Part shown: positions 6,499 through 15,710 of the stretch, piece after piece
Layout: the number at the start of each line of letters is the position of its first letter
Position numbering within the stretch: position 1 is the stretch's first letter
NCBI GenBank assembly: GCA_002398565.1
Contig: DGZP01000035.1
Span: forward strand, 38,446 to 80,722
Direction: 5' to 3'
From: Proteiniphilum sp. UBA4977
GTDB lineage: Bacteria; Bacteroidota; Bacteroidia; Bacteroidales; Dysgonomonadaceae
DNA: 42,277 bases
The notes under the pieces: model-generated
Seen by the model: the letters and a program-made list of their open reading frames with translations, nothing else
Told to the model about the DNA's origin: nothing
The model's database searches: none
Made by a program: the position numbers and the translations under genes

Positions 6499-7971
6499 AT
6501 GTACTTATTAGGTTACGATATAGGTAGCTCTTCCGTGAAAGCTGCGCTGGTCGAGGTGGAGACCGGAAAAACAACAGCATCCGACTATTTTCCAAAAGTA
6601 GAAATGTCCATGCACGCCGCACAGCCCGGATGGGCGGAACAGGATCCCGAGATGTGGTGGTCGAATTTAAAGCTTGCCCACGCTTCTGTACTCGAAAAAT
6701 CGAAAGTGGACCCGCAGGACATAAAAGCCATCGGCATCTCATGGCAGATGCACGGGTTGGTGATGGTGGACAAGGAGAAAAAGGTTCTCCGCCCCTCGAT
6801 CATCTGGTGTGACAGCCGTGCCGTCCCGTATGGCGAGAAAGCCTTTCATACCCTTGGAGAAGAGAGGGTGTTAAAACACCTGCTCAACTCGCCCGGCAAC
6901 TTCACTGCAGCAAAACTGGCCTGGGTGAAGGAGAATGAGCCCGAACTCTACGAACGGATTTACAGGATCATGCTTCCCGGCGATTATATAGCAATGAGGC
7001 TGACCGATGAAATATCGGTGACGGTAGAAGGGCTCTCCGAAGGAATATTCTGGGATTTTAAAGAGAACCGCATCTCTCAGGAGGTCCTCGACTACTTTGG
7101 CTTCGACCGGGAGATACTTCCCGAAACGACCGCTGTTTTCGGAATACAGGGCAGGGTGACTGCCGCCGCCGCAAGGGAGCTTGGACTAAAGCCGGGGACA
7201 CCCGTCAGCTACCGTGCAGGGGATCAGCCCAACAACGCGGCCTCGCTCAACGTGTTTAACCCCGGAGAGATTGCCTCCACTGCAGGCACTTCGGGGGTGG
7301 TGTATGGGGTGCTTGATGAAGTGAAGCATGACCCTTTGTCGAGGGTAAACATTTTTGCCCATGTCAACCACAAACCCGATCAGACACGGTTGGGTGTACT
7401 GCTCTGCATAAACGGCACCGGCATTCTGAATTCATGGATGAAGAAAAACATGGTCCCCTCCGGCATGACTTATGACGAGATGAACGCACTTGCGGCACAA
7501 TCTCCCGCGGGCGCAAAAGGGATCTCGGTAATCCCGTTCGGCAACGGTGCGGAACGTGTACTGGAAAACCGGAATGTGGATTGTTCCTTCCGGGGAATCA
7601 ATTTCAATATTCACAACCTGTCCGACATGCTTCGCGCAGCCCAGGAAGGCATTGTCTTCTCCTTTCAGTACGGAATGGAGATCATGCAGGGGATGGGCAT
7701 GGACATCCATGTGATACGGGCGGGAAATGCCAATATGTTTCTCAGCCCCCTGTTTCGTGAAACTTTGGCAAACATCAGCGGGGCCGTGATTGAGCTGTTC
7801 GATACGGACGGGGCGGCAGGTGCTGCAAAAGCGGCCGGCATGGGTGCCGGAATATATGCATCGAATATGGAAGCATTTTCCTCATTAAAGAAAATCATGA
7901 CCGTAGAACCCGACCCTGCACAGAGCGCACAATACCAGGATGCGTACCAGCGTTGGAAATCATTCATATAG
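6499..7971 (+). CDS. xylB: Xylulokinase
   Basis: A 490-residue FGGY-family sugar kinase that phosphorylates D-xylulose to xylulose 5-phosphate in the cytoplasm. Visible motifs are the N-terminal phosphate loop GYDIGSSSVK (5-14), SWQMHG (81-86), the catalytic aspartate in GDQPNN (D242) and the second phosphate-binding loop TAGTSG (261-266). There is a glycine/alanine-rich segment GAAGAAKAAGMG near the end. The length fits the family. Other FGGY substrates cannot be excluded from motifs alone, but the next two genes are xylose isomerase and a XylE-like transporter, which fixes the role. It lies 36 bp upstream of xylA on the same strand. Confidence 0.93.
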   Translation: MYLLGYDIGSSSVKAALVEVETGKTTASDYFPKVEMSMHAAQPGWAEQDPEMWWSNLKLAHASVLEKSKVDPQDIKAIGISWQMHGLVMVDKEKKVLRPSIIWCDSRAVPYGEKAFHTLGEERVLKHLLNSPGNFTAAKLAWVKENEPELYERIYRIMLPGDYIAMRLTDEISVTVEGLSEGIFWDFKENRISQEVLDYFGFDREILPETTAVFGIQGRVTAAAARELGLKPGTPVSYRAGDQPNNAASLNVFNPGEIASTAGTSGVVYGVLDEVKHDPLSRVNIFAHVNHKPDQTRLGVLLCINGTGILNSWMKKNMVPSGMTYDEMNALAAQSPAGAKGISVIPFGNGAERVLENRNVDCSFRGINFNIHNLSDMLRAAQEGIVFSFQYGMEIMQGMGMDIHVIRAGNANMFLSPLFRETLANISGAVIELFDTDGAAGAAKAAGMGAGIYASNMEAFSSLKKIMTVEPDPAQSAQYQDAYQRWKSFI

Positions 7972-8007
7972 TACAGTAAAAGATAAAATAATAGAATTTA
8001 TAAACTC

Positions 8008-9339
8008 ATGGAAACCAAGAACAATGTAAAAGAATATTTTCCCGGAATAGGGAAGATCAAATTTGAAGGCAAGGAAAGTACCAATCCTTTGGCATTCCGC
8101 TACTATGACCCGGAAAAGATGGTTTACGGGCGTAAGATGAAAGAGTGGTTCAAATTTGCAATGGCATACTGGCACACCCTTTGCGCAGAATCCAGCGATC
8201 CTTTTGGAGCAGAGAGCAAGGATTTCGACTGGAATAACGGGGACAATGTGATTGAAAGAGCCAAAAAGAAAGTCGATGCCGGCTTTGAATTTATGCAGAA
8301 GATCGGAATTGAATATTTCTGCTTTCACGATGTGGACCTGGTGGATGCGGGAGATTCTCTGGAGGAGTATGAGCGCAACCTCAAAACCATCGTGGCCTAT
8401 GTAAAGCAAAAAATGGCAGATACCGGTATCAAGCTGCTCTGGGGCACCGCCAACGTATTTGGCCACAAGCGCTACATGAACGGGGCCGCCACCAATCCCG
8501 ACTTCGACAGTGTGGCCTTTGCAGGTACACAGATAAAGAATGCCCTGGATGCAACCATCGCACTGGGGGGCGAAAACTATGTCTTCTGGGGAGGACGTGA
8601 AGGATATATGACCCTGCTCAACACCGACATGAAGCGGGAGAAGGAGCACCTGGCCATGATGCTGGGCAAGGCACGCGACTATGCAAGATCGAAAGGTTTC
8701 AAAGGTACATTCTTCATCGAGCCCAAGCCGATGGAGCCCACCAAGCATCAATACGACTACGACGCGGAGACTGTGATAGGATTCCTGCGTGCCCACGGCC
8801 TCGACAAGGATTTCAAACTGAATATCGAAGTTAATCATGCCACGCTGGCCGGCCATACCTTTGAACATGACCTGCAGTGTGCGGCGGATGCAGGAATGCT
8901 GGGCTCCATCGACGCCAACCGGGGCGACTACCAGAACGGATGGGATACCGACCAGTTCCCGGTGAACGTGTATGAATTGACTCAGGCAATGCTTGTGATT
9001 CTTGAAGGAGGAGGACTGCAGGGCGGTGGTACCAATTTCGACGCCAAGACCCGCAGGAACTCCACCGACATGGAGGACATCTTTATCGCCCATATCTCGG
9101 GCATGGATGCGTTTGCACGTGCACTGGAGGCGGCAGCCGCCATTCTGGAGAAATCGCCCTATCTCAAAATGAGAAAGGAAAGATATGCCTCCTTCGACAG
9201 CGGCAAGGGGAAGGCTTTCGAAAACGGGGAACTCTCGCTGGAAGATCTGCGCGAATATGCACTGGCACTGGGCAAGGAGCCGGCACAGACCAGCGGAAAG
9301 CAGGAGTTGTACGAGGCGATGCTGAATATGTATATTTAA
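8008..9339 (+). CDS. xylA: Xylose isomerase
   Basis: A 443-residue cytoplasmic TIM-barrel enzyme interconverting D-xylose and D-xylulose. All family residues are present and line up with E. coli XylA at a constant offset of six: the catalytic pair H107/D110 in FHDVD, metal ligands E238 (IEPKPMEP), E274 and H277 (NIEVNHA), D302 (IDANRGD), D313/D315 (GWDTDQF) and D345 (TNFDAKT). It is co-directional with xylB (36 bp gap) and followed after 76 bp by the transporter. A long antisense reading frame covers the gene completely but is only its shadow. Confidence 0.97.
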   Translation: METKNNVKEYFPGIGKIKFEGKESTNPLAFRYYDPEKMVYGRKMKEWFKFAMAYWHTLCAESSDPFGAESKDFDWNNGDNVIERAKKKVDAGFEFMQKIGIEYFCFHDVDLVDAGDSLEEYERNLKTIVAYVKQKMADTGIKLLWGTANVFGHKRYMNGAATNPDFDSVAFAGTQIKNALDATIALGGENYVFWGGREGYMTLLNTDMKREKEHLAMMLGKARDYARSKGFKGTFFIEPKPMEPTKHQYDYDAETVIGFLRAHGLDKDFKLNIEVNHATLAGHTFEHDLQCAADAGMLGSIDANRGDYQNGWDTDQFPVNVYELTQAMLVILEGGGLQGGGTNFDAKTRRNSTDMEDIFIAHISGMDAFARALEAAAAILEKSPYLKMRKERYASFDSGKGKAFENGELSLEDLREYALALGKEPAQTSGKQELYEAMLNMYI

Positions 9340-9415
9340 TACGTTCACGACTCATTGTCCCCCCTATGCAAAAAGAATGTCATCCGGTTTGTTTCATTCG
9401 CTTAATTAAATTAAA

Positions 9416-10804
9416 ATGAATTCTGGTAAAAAAAACAATTCCTATATTTTTGCAATCACGTTTGTCGCCACACTGGGCGGACTGCTCTTTGGATATGACA
9501 CCGCGGTAATCTCGGGAGCGGAACAGTCGCTGGAGGCTTACCTGATTGTACCCCTCGGATTAAATTCACTTGTGCATGGAGCTACGGTCTCCAGCGCGCT
9601 GATAGGATGCATCATTGGCGGTGCGATCTCCGGATGGCTCTCCACCCGTTTGGGAAGAAAAAGGACCCTGCAGGTTGCTTCCGTACTCTTTTTCATCTCT
9701 GCCCTGGGATCCGGCTTTCCGGAAACATTCTTTTTTACAAAAAATGAACCCTCCATCGCCTTGCTCGCCATGTTCAACTTTTACCGTATTCTCGGAGGTG
9801 TTGGCGTGGGACTGGCATCGGCAGTGAGTCCGATGTATATCAGCGAGATATCTCCTGCGGATATAAGAGGCAGACTGGTTTCCCTAAACCAGTTTGCCAT
9901 CATCCTGGGGATGCTGGTCGTCTATTTCGTGAACTGGGGAATAGCAAACGGACAGACCATCGAGTGGATAAACAGCGTGGGATGGAGGTATATGTTTGTT
10001 TCGGAAGCGATCCCTGCAGCCCTGTTTGGGATATTGCTGCTTTTCGTGCCTGAGACACCCCGGTACCTTGCGCTGGTACACGAAGACGGAAAAGCATTGT
10101 CGGTACTTGCAAGGATTAATGGCAGCAAGGAAAAGGCACACGGTATTCTCATGGAAATCAAGGAAACGGTGGGTGAAACACTGCGCACCGGTATCTTTAC
10201 TTACGGAAAGAAAGTAATCATCATCGGCATCCTCTTGTCTGTCTTCCAGCAGTTTGTCGGCATCAACGTGGTATTGTATTATGCACCGAGGATTTTCGAG
10301 AACCTGGGCGCGGCCAAAGACGCCTCCCTGCTTCAAACCATCGTGATGGGATTTGTTAACGTCGTTTTTACAGTGGTAGCCATATTTACGGTAGATAAAT
10401 GGGGAAGGAGACCTCTGCTGATTACCGGATCCATTGGTATGGCAATAGGGATGTTTGCCATCTCCACGCTCTCGTTCAACAACATAATAGGGATGAGCAC
10501 CCTGATATTCATTATCATTTATACCGCTGCCTTCATGATGTCATGGGGACCTATTTGCTGGGTACTGATATCTGAAATATTTCCAAACAAAATAAGAGGA
10601 AAGGCGGTGGCAATTGCGGTGGCATTCCAATGGATTGCAAACTACCTGATTTCATCCACATTCCCGTTCATGGTGGGATTCAGTGCATGGATGACCTACG
10701 GTTTTTATGGATTGATGTCTCTGCTTTCCGCACTGTTTGTCTGGAAAATGGTGCCGGAAACCAAAGGAAAATCGCTGGAACAGATGGAGCATCTTTTTAA
10801 ATAA
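9416..10804 (+). CDS. xylE: XylE-like D-xylose:H+ symporter (MFS sugar porter)
   Basis: A 462-residue inner-membrane protein with 12 predicted helices. Sugar-porter signatures are present: GYDTAVISGAEQSL in helix 1, the ISEISPADIRGRL loop, PETPRYLA before the central loop, QQFVGINVVLYYAPRIF in helix 7, WGPICWVLISEIFPNKIRG near helix 10 and the C-terminal PETKGKSLEQME. The QQxxxxN pattern and the Trp of WGPICW correspond to xylose-contacting residues of E. coli XylE. Its position after xylBA supports xylose uptake. It may also carry related sugars. Confidence 0.9.
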   Translation: MNSGKKNNSYIFAITFVATLGGLLFGYDTAVISGAEQSLEAYLIVPLGLNSLVHGATVSSALIGCIIGGAISGWLSTRLGRKRTLQVASVLFFISALGSGFPETFFFTKNEPSIALLAMFNFYRILGGVGVGLASAVSPMYISEISPADIRGRLVSLNQFAIILGMLVVYFVNWGIANGQTIEWINSVGWRYMFVSEAIPAALFGILLLFVPETPRYLALVHEDGKALSVLARINGSKEKAHGILMEIKETVGETLRTGIFTYGKKVIIIGILLSVFQQFVGINVVLYYAPRIFENLGAAKDASLLQTIVMGFVNVVFTVVAIFTVDKWGRRPLLITGSIGMAIGMFAISTLSFNNIIGMSTLIFIIIYTAAFMMSWGPICWVLISEIFPNKIRGKAVAIAVAFQWIANYLISSTFPFMVGFSAWMTYGFYGLMSLLSALFVWKMVPETKGKSLEQMEHLFK

Positions 10805-10827
10805 CTGCACCCCGGAATGTAATTCCT

Positions 10828-12063
10828 TCAGTGCCGGTATGACTTGGGACGTTTAAAAAGTAATAAAGCGATTATTACCAGGATGATGGAGAGTAACCCT
10901 CCGTATAAAAATGAGCGTGCAGGAAAAGTTGTTCCCAGATATCCGGCAACCGGATAGGCGATCAACCACCACAGGTGTGAGAAAGCAAAGTGCGAACCAT
11001 ACACATTCGCCTGATCCCTGGCTGCAATATTTTCTCCAATCAACGTTTCCGACGGTAAATCGGCAAGTGTCTGGCCGATACCCGCAAGTACCCATAGTAC
11101 AAGTAAGCCATTGAATGATACGAAATTTGCAAAAAGTACAGAAAGTCCAACAAGCAATGCTCCACTGACAAGTGAAAAACTACGGGTTTTGGATTTGTCC
11201 AGGCTGCCAAGCAGAAAAGCGGTAGTCGCGCCGCCCACGCCAAACAATGCCATAACCAGTCCATAATGACTGTCTTTCAATTGCATTGTGGTCTTTATGA
11301 GTGCCACCGTATTTACCAAAACGAGTGCACCTGCGATGGCAGCCACAAATTCCATACTCAACGCAAAACGTAGAATGCTGTTTCCGAAAAGCAGTTGAAT
11401 CCCTTTTGCCACGTTGTTCCAACCTGATTTGAAATTAATTTTGTTTGTGATAATTCCGGTTTGGAGTGATGCGGATGGAATGGAAATGATCACGGTAATT
11501 CCAAGGGACAACATGACCGCACTGACAAAGAAAAGTTGCTTTACTCCCAGCCAAAGGGCAAAAATACCGGCCAGTGCCGGTCCAAAGACACTTAACAGCT
11601 GAAATACCGCCATCGACAATCCATTGGCTTCGCGGTATTCACTTCTGTCGACTATCTGCGGAATGATCGCCCTGTATGTGGGAGTGTAAAATGCGGCACC
11701 CATGTTCAGTAGAAATATCAGTACAAGCAATTGCCATTCGGCGGTCACAAAAGGCAACAATACAACAATTGCCATTCTGAAACCTTGTGTGATCCACAAA
11801 ATATTTTTCCGTGCAAAACTTTCGGAAACTGCACCGGAAAACGGCGAAAACAGGATATATGCCAACACCCGCATTGTAAGTGCCGAGGCCAAAATAGCGG
11901 ATGCACGCCTGGGATTTAATTCATACGAAATCAAAGCAAGCCCCAACCAAGTGAAAGCGTCGCCCACAAGACTGGCAAGCTGTGATATGAAAAGTTTGGC
12001 AAAAGTCCTGTTCTTGAATATCCTGAAAGGATCGACGATCAACTTCGTCATCATCTGTTTCAT
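10828..12063 (-). CDS. MFS efflux transporter, NreB/EntS-like
   Basis: A 411-residue membrane protein with about 12 hydrophobic helices. The opening DPFRIFKNRTFAKLFISQLASLVGDAFTWLGLAL is typical of the MFS subgroup that includes nickel-resistance NreB and enterobactin-exporter-like proteins. YTPTYRAIIPQIVDR and NGLSMAVFQL are also characteristic of this group. Substrate cannot be read from the sequence. It converges on xylE with 23 bp between the stops and is not part of the xyl operon. Several Met codons cluster at the start (MKQMMTKL), so the exact start is uncertain by a few residues. Confidence 0.8.
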   Translation of the reverse strand: MKQMMTKLIVDPFRIFKNRTFAKLFISQLASLVGDAFTWLGLALISYELNPRRASAILASALTMRVLAYILFSPFSGAVSESFARKNILWITQGFRMAIVVLLPFVTAEWQLLVLIFLLNMGAAFYTPTYRAIIPQIVDRSEYREANGLSMAVFQLLSVFGPALAGIFALWLGVKQLFFVSAVMLSLGITVIISIPSASLQTGIITNKINFKSGWNNVAKGIQLLFGNSILRFALSMEFVAAIAGALVLVNTVALIKTTMQLKDSHYGLVMALFGVGGATTAFLLGSLDKSKTRSFSLVSGALLVGLSVLFANFVSFNGLLVLWVLAGIGQTLADLPSETLIGENIAARDQANVYGSHFAFSHLWWLIAYPVAGYLGTTFPARSFLYGGLLSIILVIIALLLFKRPKSYRH

Positions 12064-12136
12064 CGTTTTTTCCTTCTATTTTTATATTTCAGCGATCAGC
12101 GAAGTCATTTAAACAGGATTAGCCTGTGGTGATAAA

Positions 12137-12144
12137 CAAAAATA
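12137..12144 (-). promoter_or_regulatory. Candidate promoter (-7 element) of the MFS exporter
   Basis: On the minus strand the sequence reads TATTTTTG, a match to TAnnTTTG, about 75 bases upstream of the exporter start. GTTTCG further upstream is a weak -33 candidate. Motif-based only. Confidence 0.35.
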
Positions 12145-12236
12145 AATATTTTTTTCGAAACGGCAATAGATTGCCTGTTCTCCAGTCACCTGATGCCCGC
12201 ATTCTCCGATGCTTCACTCATATCATTCTGTTATCC

Positions 12237-12269
12237 CCCTGACACCACTCTATCATCACCCTGTCACCA
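12237..12269 (+). promoter_or_regulatory. Direct repeat upstream of the susC promoter, possible activator site
   Basis: CCCTGACACCA (12237-12247) and CCCTGTCACCA (12259-12269) agree at 10 of 11 positions and are spaced 22 bp start to start, two helical turns. A weaker copy, CCAGTCACC, is at 12182-12190. The pair lies about 90-120 bp upstream of the susC -7 element, where a PUL activator dimer could bind. The remaining parts of the non-coding stretch 12064-12488 show only AT-rich DNA and the two candidate promoters. Confidence 0.35.
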
Positions 12270-12356
12270 TATAAGGGATACCGGACCAAAATAAGCCCCG
12301 AATACGATATTATTGAATTTTACGTTAAATTATTCGCATAATTTAAATCTTATAGA

Positions 12357-12364
12357 TATATTTG
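12357..12364 (+). promoter_or_regulatory. Candidate promoter of the susC-led PUL operon
   Basis: TATATTTG is an exact match to TAnnTTTG. ATTCG ends 20 bases upstream and is a tolerable -33 element. Transcription would start near 12371 and leave a very AT-rich leader of about 118 nt before susC. Confidence 0.5.
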
Positions 12365-12488
12365 CTTAAGAAATTTGGAATTATTTTATTATTAACCCAT
12401 AAAATGGATTGCCTATGATATAAAAGCCCATAAAAAACAAATCATTTTTTTAAATATTCCACAATATTAATTTAATAATTGCAAATGT

Positions 12489-15400
12489 ATGATTAAAAAC
12501 GATTTAAGGGATAACCACTTTACCCAAAAAAACATCTATAAACATTTTTTGTTGATTATGCGAACGGCATTGTTACTTTTATTTATCAATGTTCTATGCT
12601 CTGTAGCCAATAACTCGGATAATTTATCCGGAGAAATCTCTTCTCTTACTATTCAGCAGCAGAAAAAACAAATCAGAGGTAATGTTACTGATGAAAATGG
12701 AGATGCAATTATTGGTGCAAATATTATAGAACGTGGTACAACAAATGGCACCATTACTGATATTGACGGTAACTTCACACTGAGCGTTGCTGAGAACGCA
12801 ATGATACATATATCTTATATAGGTTATCTGGAACAGGATATTAATACTGCGGGAAAAACCAGCTTTAACATCAAATTAAGGGAAGACACACAGACTTTGC
12901 AGGAACTGGTTGTAGTAGGCTACGGTGTACAACAAAAGCAGACGCTGACAGGTGCTGTGTCTGCAATTTCAGCCAGTGACATCATTACGACGAAAAACGA
13001 AAACGTGCAGAATATGATCACCGGTAAAATTCCCGGTGTGCGGGTGATGCAAAGAACTGCGGAGCCCGGTGCGTTCAACAATAACTTCGACATACGCGGT
13101 ATGGGCGCCCCGTTGATTATTATTGACGGTATCCCCAGATCAAATGCCGACTTTCAGAGACTCGACGGAAATGACATTGAGTCCATTTCTGTACTAAAGG
13201 ACGCTTCTGCAGCCATTTATGGCGTACGCGCTGCTAACGGTGTTGTTTTGGTAACAACCAAGGCGGGCAGGGTGCAGAGTAACGAACTTACTTATAATGG
13301 TACTTATACATGGCAGATTCCTTCGGGACTCCCGGCTACCATTGATGCCATCGGTTACATGACATTGCGCAACGAGCTGGCGATGCATAGTCTGAACGAG
13401 TCTCAGCCTTTATTCCATGAGGAGGATTTTGAGGCATACAGAAGCGGCGAGAAAAAATCTACCGACTGGTATTCTCATGTTTTCGGCCCTCATGCAATAC
13501 AAACGATGCATAATTTAAGTGCGACCGGTGGTAACGACCGCATCAGATACTATGCATCTCTTGGTTATCAGTATCAGAATGGTTTTTTTAAGTCCAATGA
13601 TCTGAACTACCAGAAGTACAACATCAGATCTAATATTACTGCTAAGATTGCCGAAAACCTTACCTTGGACACCAATCTTAGTTTTATTATGGATGAACAA
13701 AACCGCCCCTATCAGGATTCATGGTGGATTATTCGCGGTTTCTGGCGTCAGGGGCCCCATATTCCGGTGTATGCCAATAATGATCCAACCAAATTGTATC
13801 ATGGAGAAATTGAAGGGGATAACCCTGTTTCATTTATGGATAAGGATGTGGTGGGCTTTAGAAAATACAATACCAAATGGATGCAACCCTCTATAAGCCT
13901 TACTTATGATATTCCCGGTGTGGAAGGCCTGACTGCAAAAACTTTGCTTAGCTATGATTACTCTATTTTAGATGGTACAGTCTATCAAAAACAATATAAT
14001 CAGTACAGATACGACGAAACTACTGAAAAATACCAGACATTTTCAAGACAGCGTAATAATCTTAGTCGTGCAAATGACATGAAAAGTCAGTTGCTCACGC
14101 AAACTTCATTGAATTATGAGAAAACGTTTGCTGAGTTTCATAAGACAAAGGCGTTGCTGGTTTGGGAAACACAACGCAGAGAAGGGGACAACTTTGAAGG
14201 CTCGAGAGACCTGATATTCCAGATGCCTTATCTCTTTGCCGGTTCTTCTTTAAACCAGATTGGCCAGATGTCAACCTCAGACAGCAGATTATATGAATAT
14301 ACCAACCTGGCGCTGGCGGGTAGGTTAAATTACGATTTTGCCGGAAAATATCTGTTCGAATTTCTGTTCAGATACGACGGATCATCAAGATTTTCTGAAA
14401 ATCAACGTTGGGGATTCTTTCCTGGTGTTTCTGCAGGTTGGGTAATTTCCGAAGAGAATTTCTTCAAAAACTCTATCTTGTCGGATGTCAATCAGTTGAA
14501 ATTCCGTATTTCGTATGGTGAGGCTGGAGATGACAGTGCGCTTGCTTATCAGTACCTGTCCGGCTACACATACTCTTCCGGTGGTGACAGAAGAAATTTC
14601 ACCCAGGGATATGTATTAAATGATTCATTCTTTGGTAGTGCTGTAAACAAGGGGATTCCAAATCCTAATTTAACGTGGTTTACTTCCAAAACATTTGACG
14701 TGGGTGTGGACTTTACGGCATGGAACGGATTGCTGGGCATTTCGGCAGACTATTTCTCAAGAAGACGTGAAGGGCTGCTGGCAAGAAAAACCGGTGGAAT
14801 ACCTACTGTGGTGGGTGCTGCCCTGCCTGAAGAAAATCTCAATAGTGACCAGACCTACGGTATGGATATGGAAATTTCACACAGAAACAGTGTGAACGAA
14901 TTTAATTATGGACTGAAAGGCCTGTTCTCTATTACGAGGGTGAAACGTTTGTATGTGGAGTCGGCTCCTTATGGCAGTTCATGGGACAACTGGAAAAACA
15001 ACCAGAACAACAGAATACAGGGAATGCACACGGGATACAATGTGATCGGACAGTTTGAATCGTGGGAACAAATATGGAACAATCCTACCTATATTGGAAG
15101 AGGAACAATTATTGGCGACTTCATCTATGAAGACTGGAACGGTGATGGTGAAATCAATGGTAATGACGAATATCCTATCAGATACAACCAGGTTCCCTGG
15201 GTGAACTTCAGTTTAATGGGAGACGCAAGTTATAAGGGATTCGACCTTAACTTCCTGTTCCAGGGTTCCGCACTGGGTTCTGTTGAGTATGGCGAGCAAC
15301 TTCGCCAGCCTCTCTGGGGTAACTCAAACTCAAGTGCCATGGAGCAGTTCATGGATAGATGGCATCCTGAAGACCCGACCGCTGATCCTTACGATCCGGC

Positions 15401-15698
15401 AATAAAATGGATCCCCGGCCACTTTGCCTACACTGGAAGTCTTCCTCAAAACAGGTCTTCTTTTAATGTGGAGAACGGAGCTTACCTTCGTTTAAAATCA
15501 CTGGAACTGGGTTATTCTGTTCCGAAAAGCATGGTGTCAAGAATAGGCGTATCTAACCTGAGAATTTACGCCAACGGATACAACATATTCACTATCACCA
15601 AGGTACAGTTTATAGACCCGGAACATCCGGCTGACACCTATGGGTATCTGTATCCTCTGAATAAGACTTTCTCTCTCGGTTTAAATGTTACATTTTAA
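12489..15698 (+). CDS. SusC/RagA-type TonB-dependent outer-membrane transporter
   Basis: A 1069-residue protein. After a long N-terminal region with a hydrophobic segment (about 20-41; M24 is an alternative start) comes a carboxypeptidase-regulatory-like beta-sandwich (about 60-135, GTTNGTITDIDGNFTL). The SusC hallmark LQELVVVGYG (about 137-146), the plug domain (TGAVSAISASDI to NGVVLVTTKAG) and a long 22-strand-type barrel ending in aromatic SLGLNVTF follow. It imports oligosaccharides across the outer membrane with TonB energy, capped by the SusD partner 12 bp downstream. It is the first gene of a long co-directional operon, and the enzymes downstream suggest mannose-containing oligosaccharides. 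Confidence 0.95.
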   Translation: MIKNDLRDNHFTQKNIYKHFLLIMRTALLLLFINVLCSVANNSDNLSGEISSLTIQQQKKQIRGNVTDENGDAIIGANIIERGTTNGTITDIDGNFTLSVAENAMIHISYIGYLEQDINTAGKTSFNIKLREDTQTLQELVVVGYGVQQKQTLTGAVSAISASDIITTKNENVQNMITGKIPGVRVMQRTAEPGAFNNNFDIRGMGAPLIIIDGIPRSNADFQRLDGNDIESISVLKDASAAIYGVRAANGVVLVTTKAGRVQSNELTYNGTYTWQIPSGLPATIDAIGYMTLRNELAMHSLNESQPLFHEEDFEAYRSGEKKSTDWYSHVFGPHAIQTMHNLSATGGNDRIRYYASLGYQYQNGFFKSNDLNYQKYNIRSNITAKIAENLTLDTNLSFIMDEQNRPYQDSWWIIRGFWRQGPHIPVYANNDPTKLYHGEIEGDNPVSFMDKDVVGFRKYNTKWMQPSISLTYDIPGVEGLTAKTLLSYDYSILDGTVYQKQYNQYRYDETTEKYQTFSRQRNNLSRANDMKSQLLTQTSLNYEKTFAEFHKTKALLVWETQRREGDNFEGSRDLIFQMPYLFAGSSLNQIGQMSTSDSRLYEYTNLALAGRLNYDFAGKYLFEFLFRYDGSSRFSENQRWGFFPGVSAGWVISEENFFKNSILSDVNQLKFRISYGEAGDDSALAYQYLSGYTYSSGGDRRNFTQGYVLNDSFFGSAVNKGIPNPNLTWFTSKTFDVGVDFTAWNGLLGISADYFSRRREGLLARKTGGIPTVVGAALPEENLNSDQTYGMDMEISHRNSVNEFNYGLKGLFSITRVKRLYVESAPYGSSWDNWKNNQNNRIQGMHTGYNVIGQFESWEQIWNNPTYIGRGTIIGDFIYEDWNGDGEINGNDEYPIRYNQVPWVNFSLMGDASYKGFDLNFLFQGSALGSVEYGEQLRQPLWGNSNSSAMEQFMDRWHPEDPTADPYDPAIKWIPGHFAYTGSLPQNRSSFNVENGAYLRLKSLELGYSVPKSMVSRIGVSNLRIYANGYNIFTITKVQFIDPEHPADTYGYLYPLNKTFSLGLNVTF

Positions 15699-15710
15699 TA
15701 AAGATACATC

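Noticed and set aside
7960..9348. 462-codon open frame on the minus strand
   Set aside because: It is exactly antisense to xylA, which has all family residues. The translation is Cys/His-rich, low-complexity-like and has no domain.
10814..10826. GGAAT-GTA-ATTCC hairpin between xylE and the MFS gene as a bidirectional terminator
   Set aside because: Only five base pairs with no T run, too weak to call.
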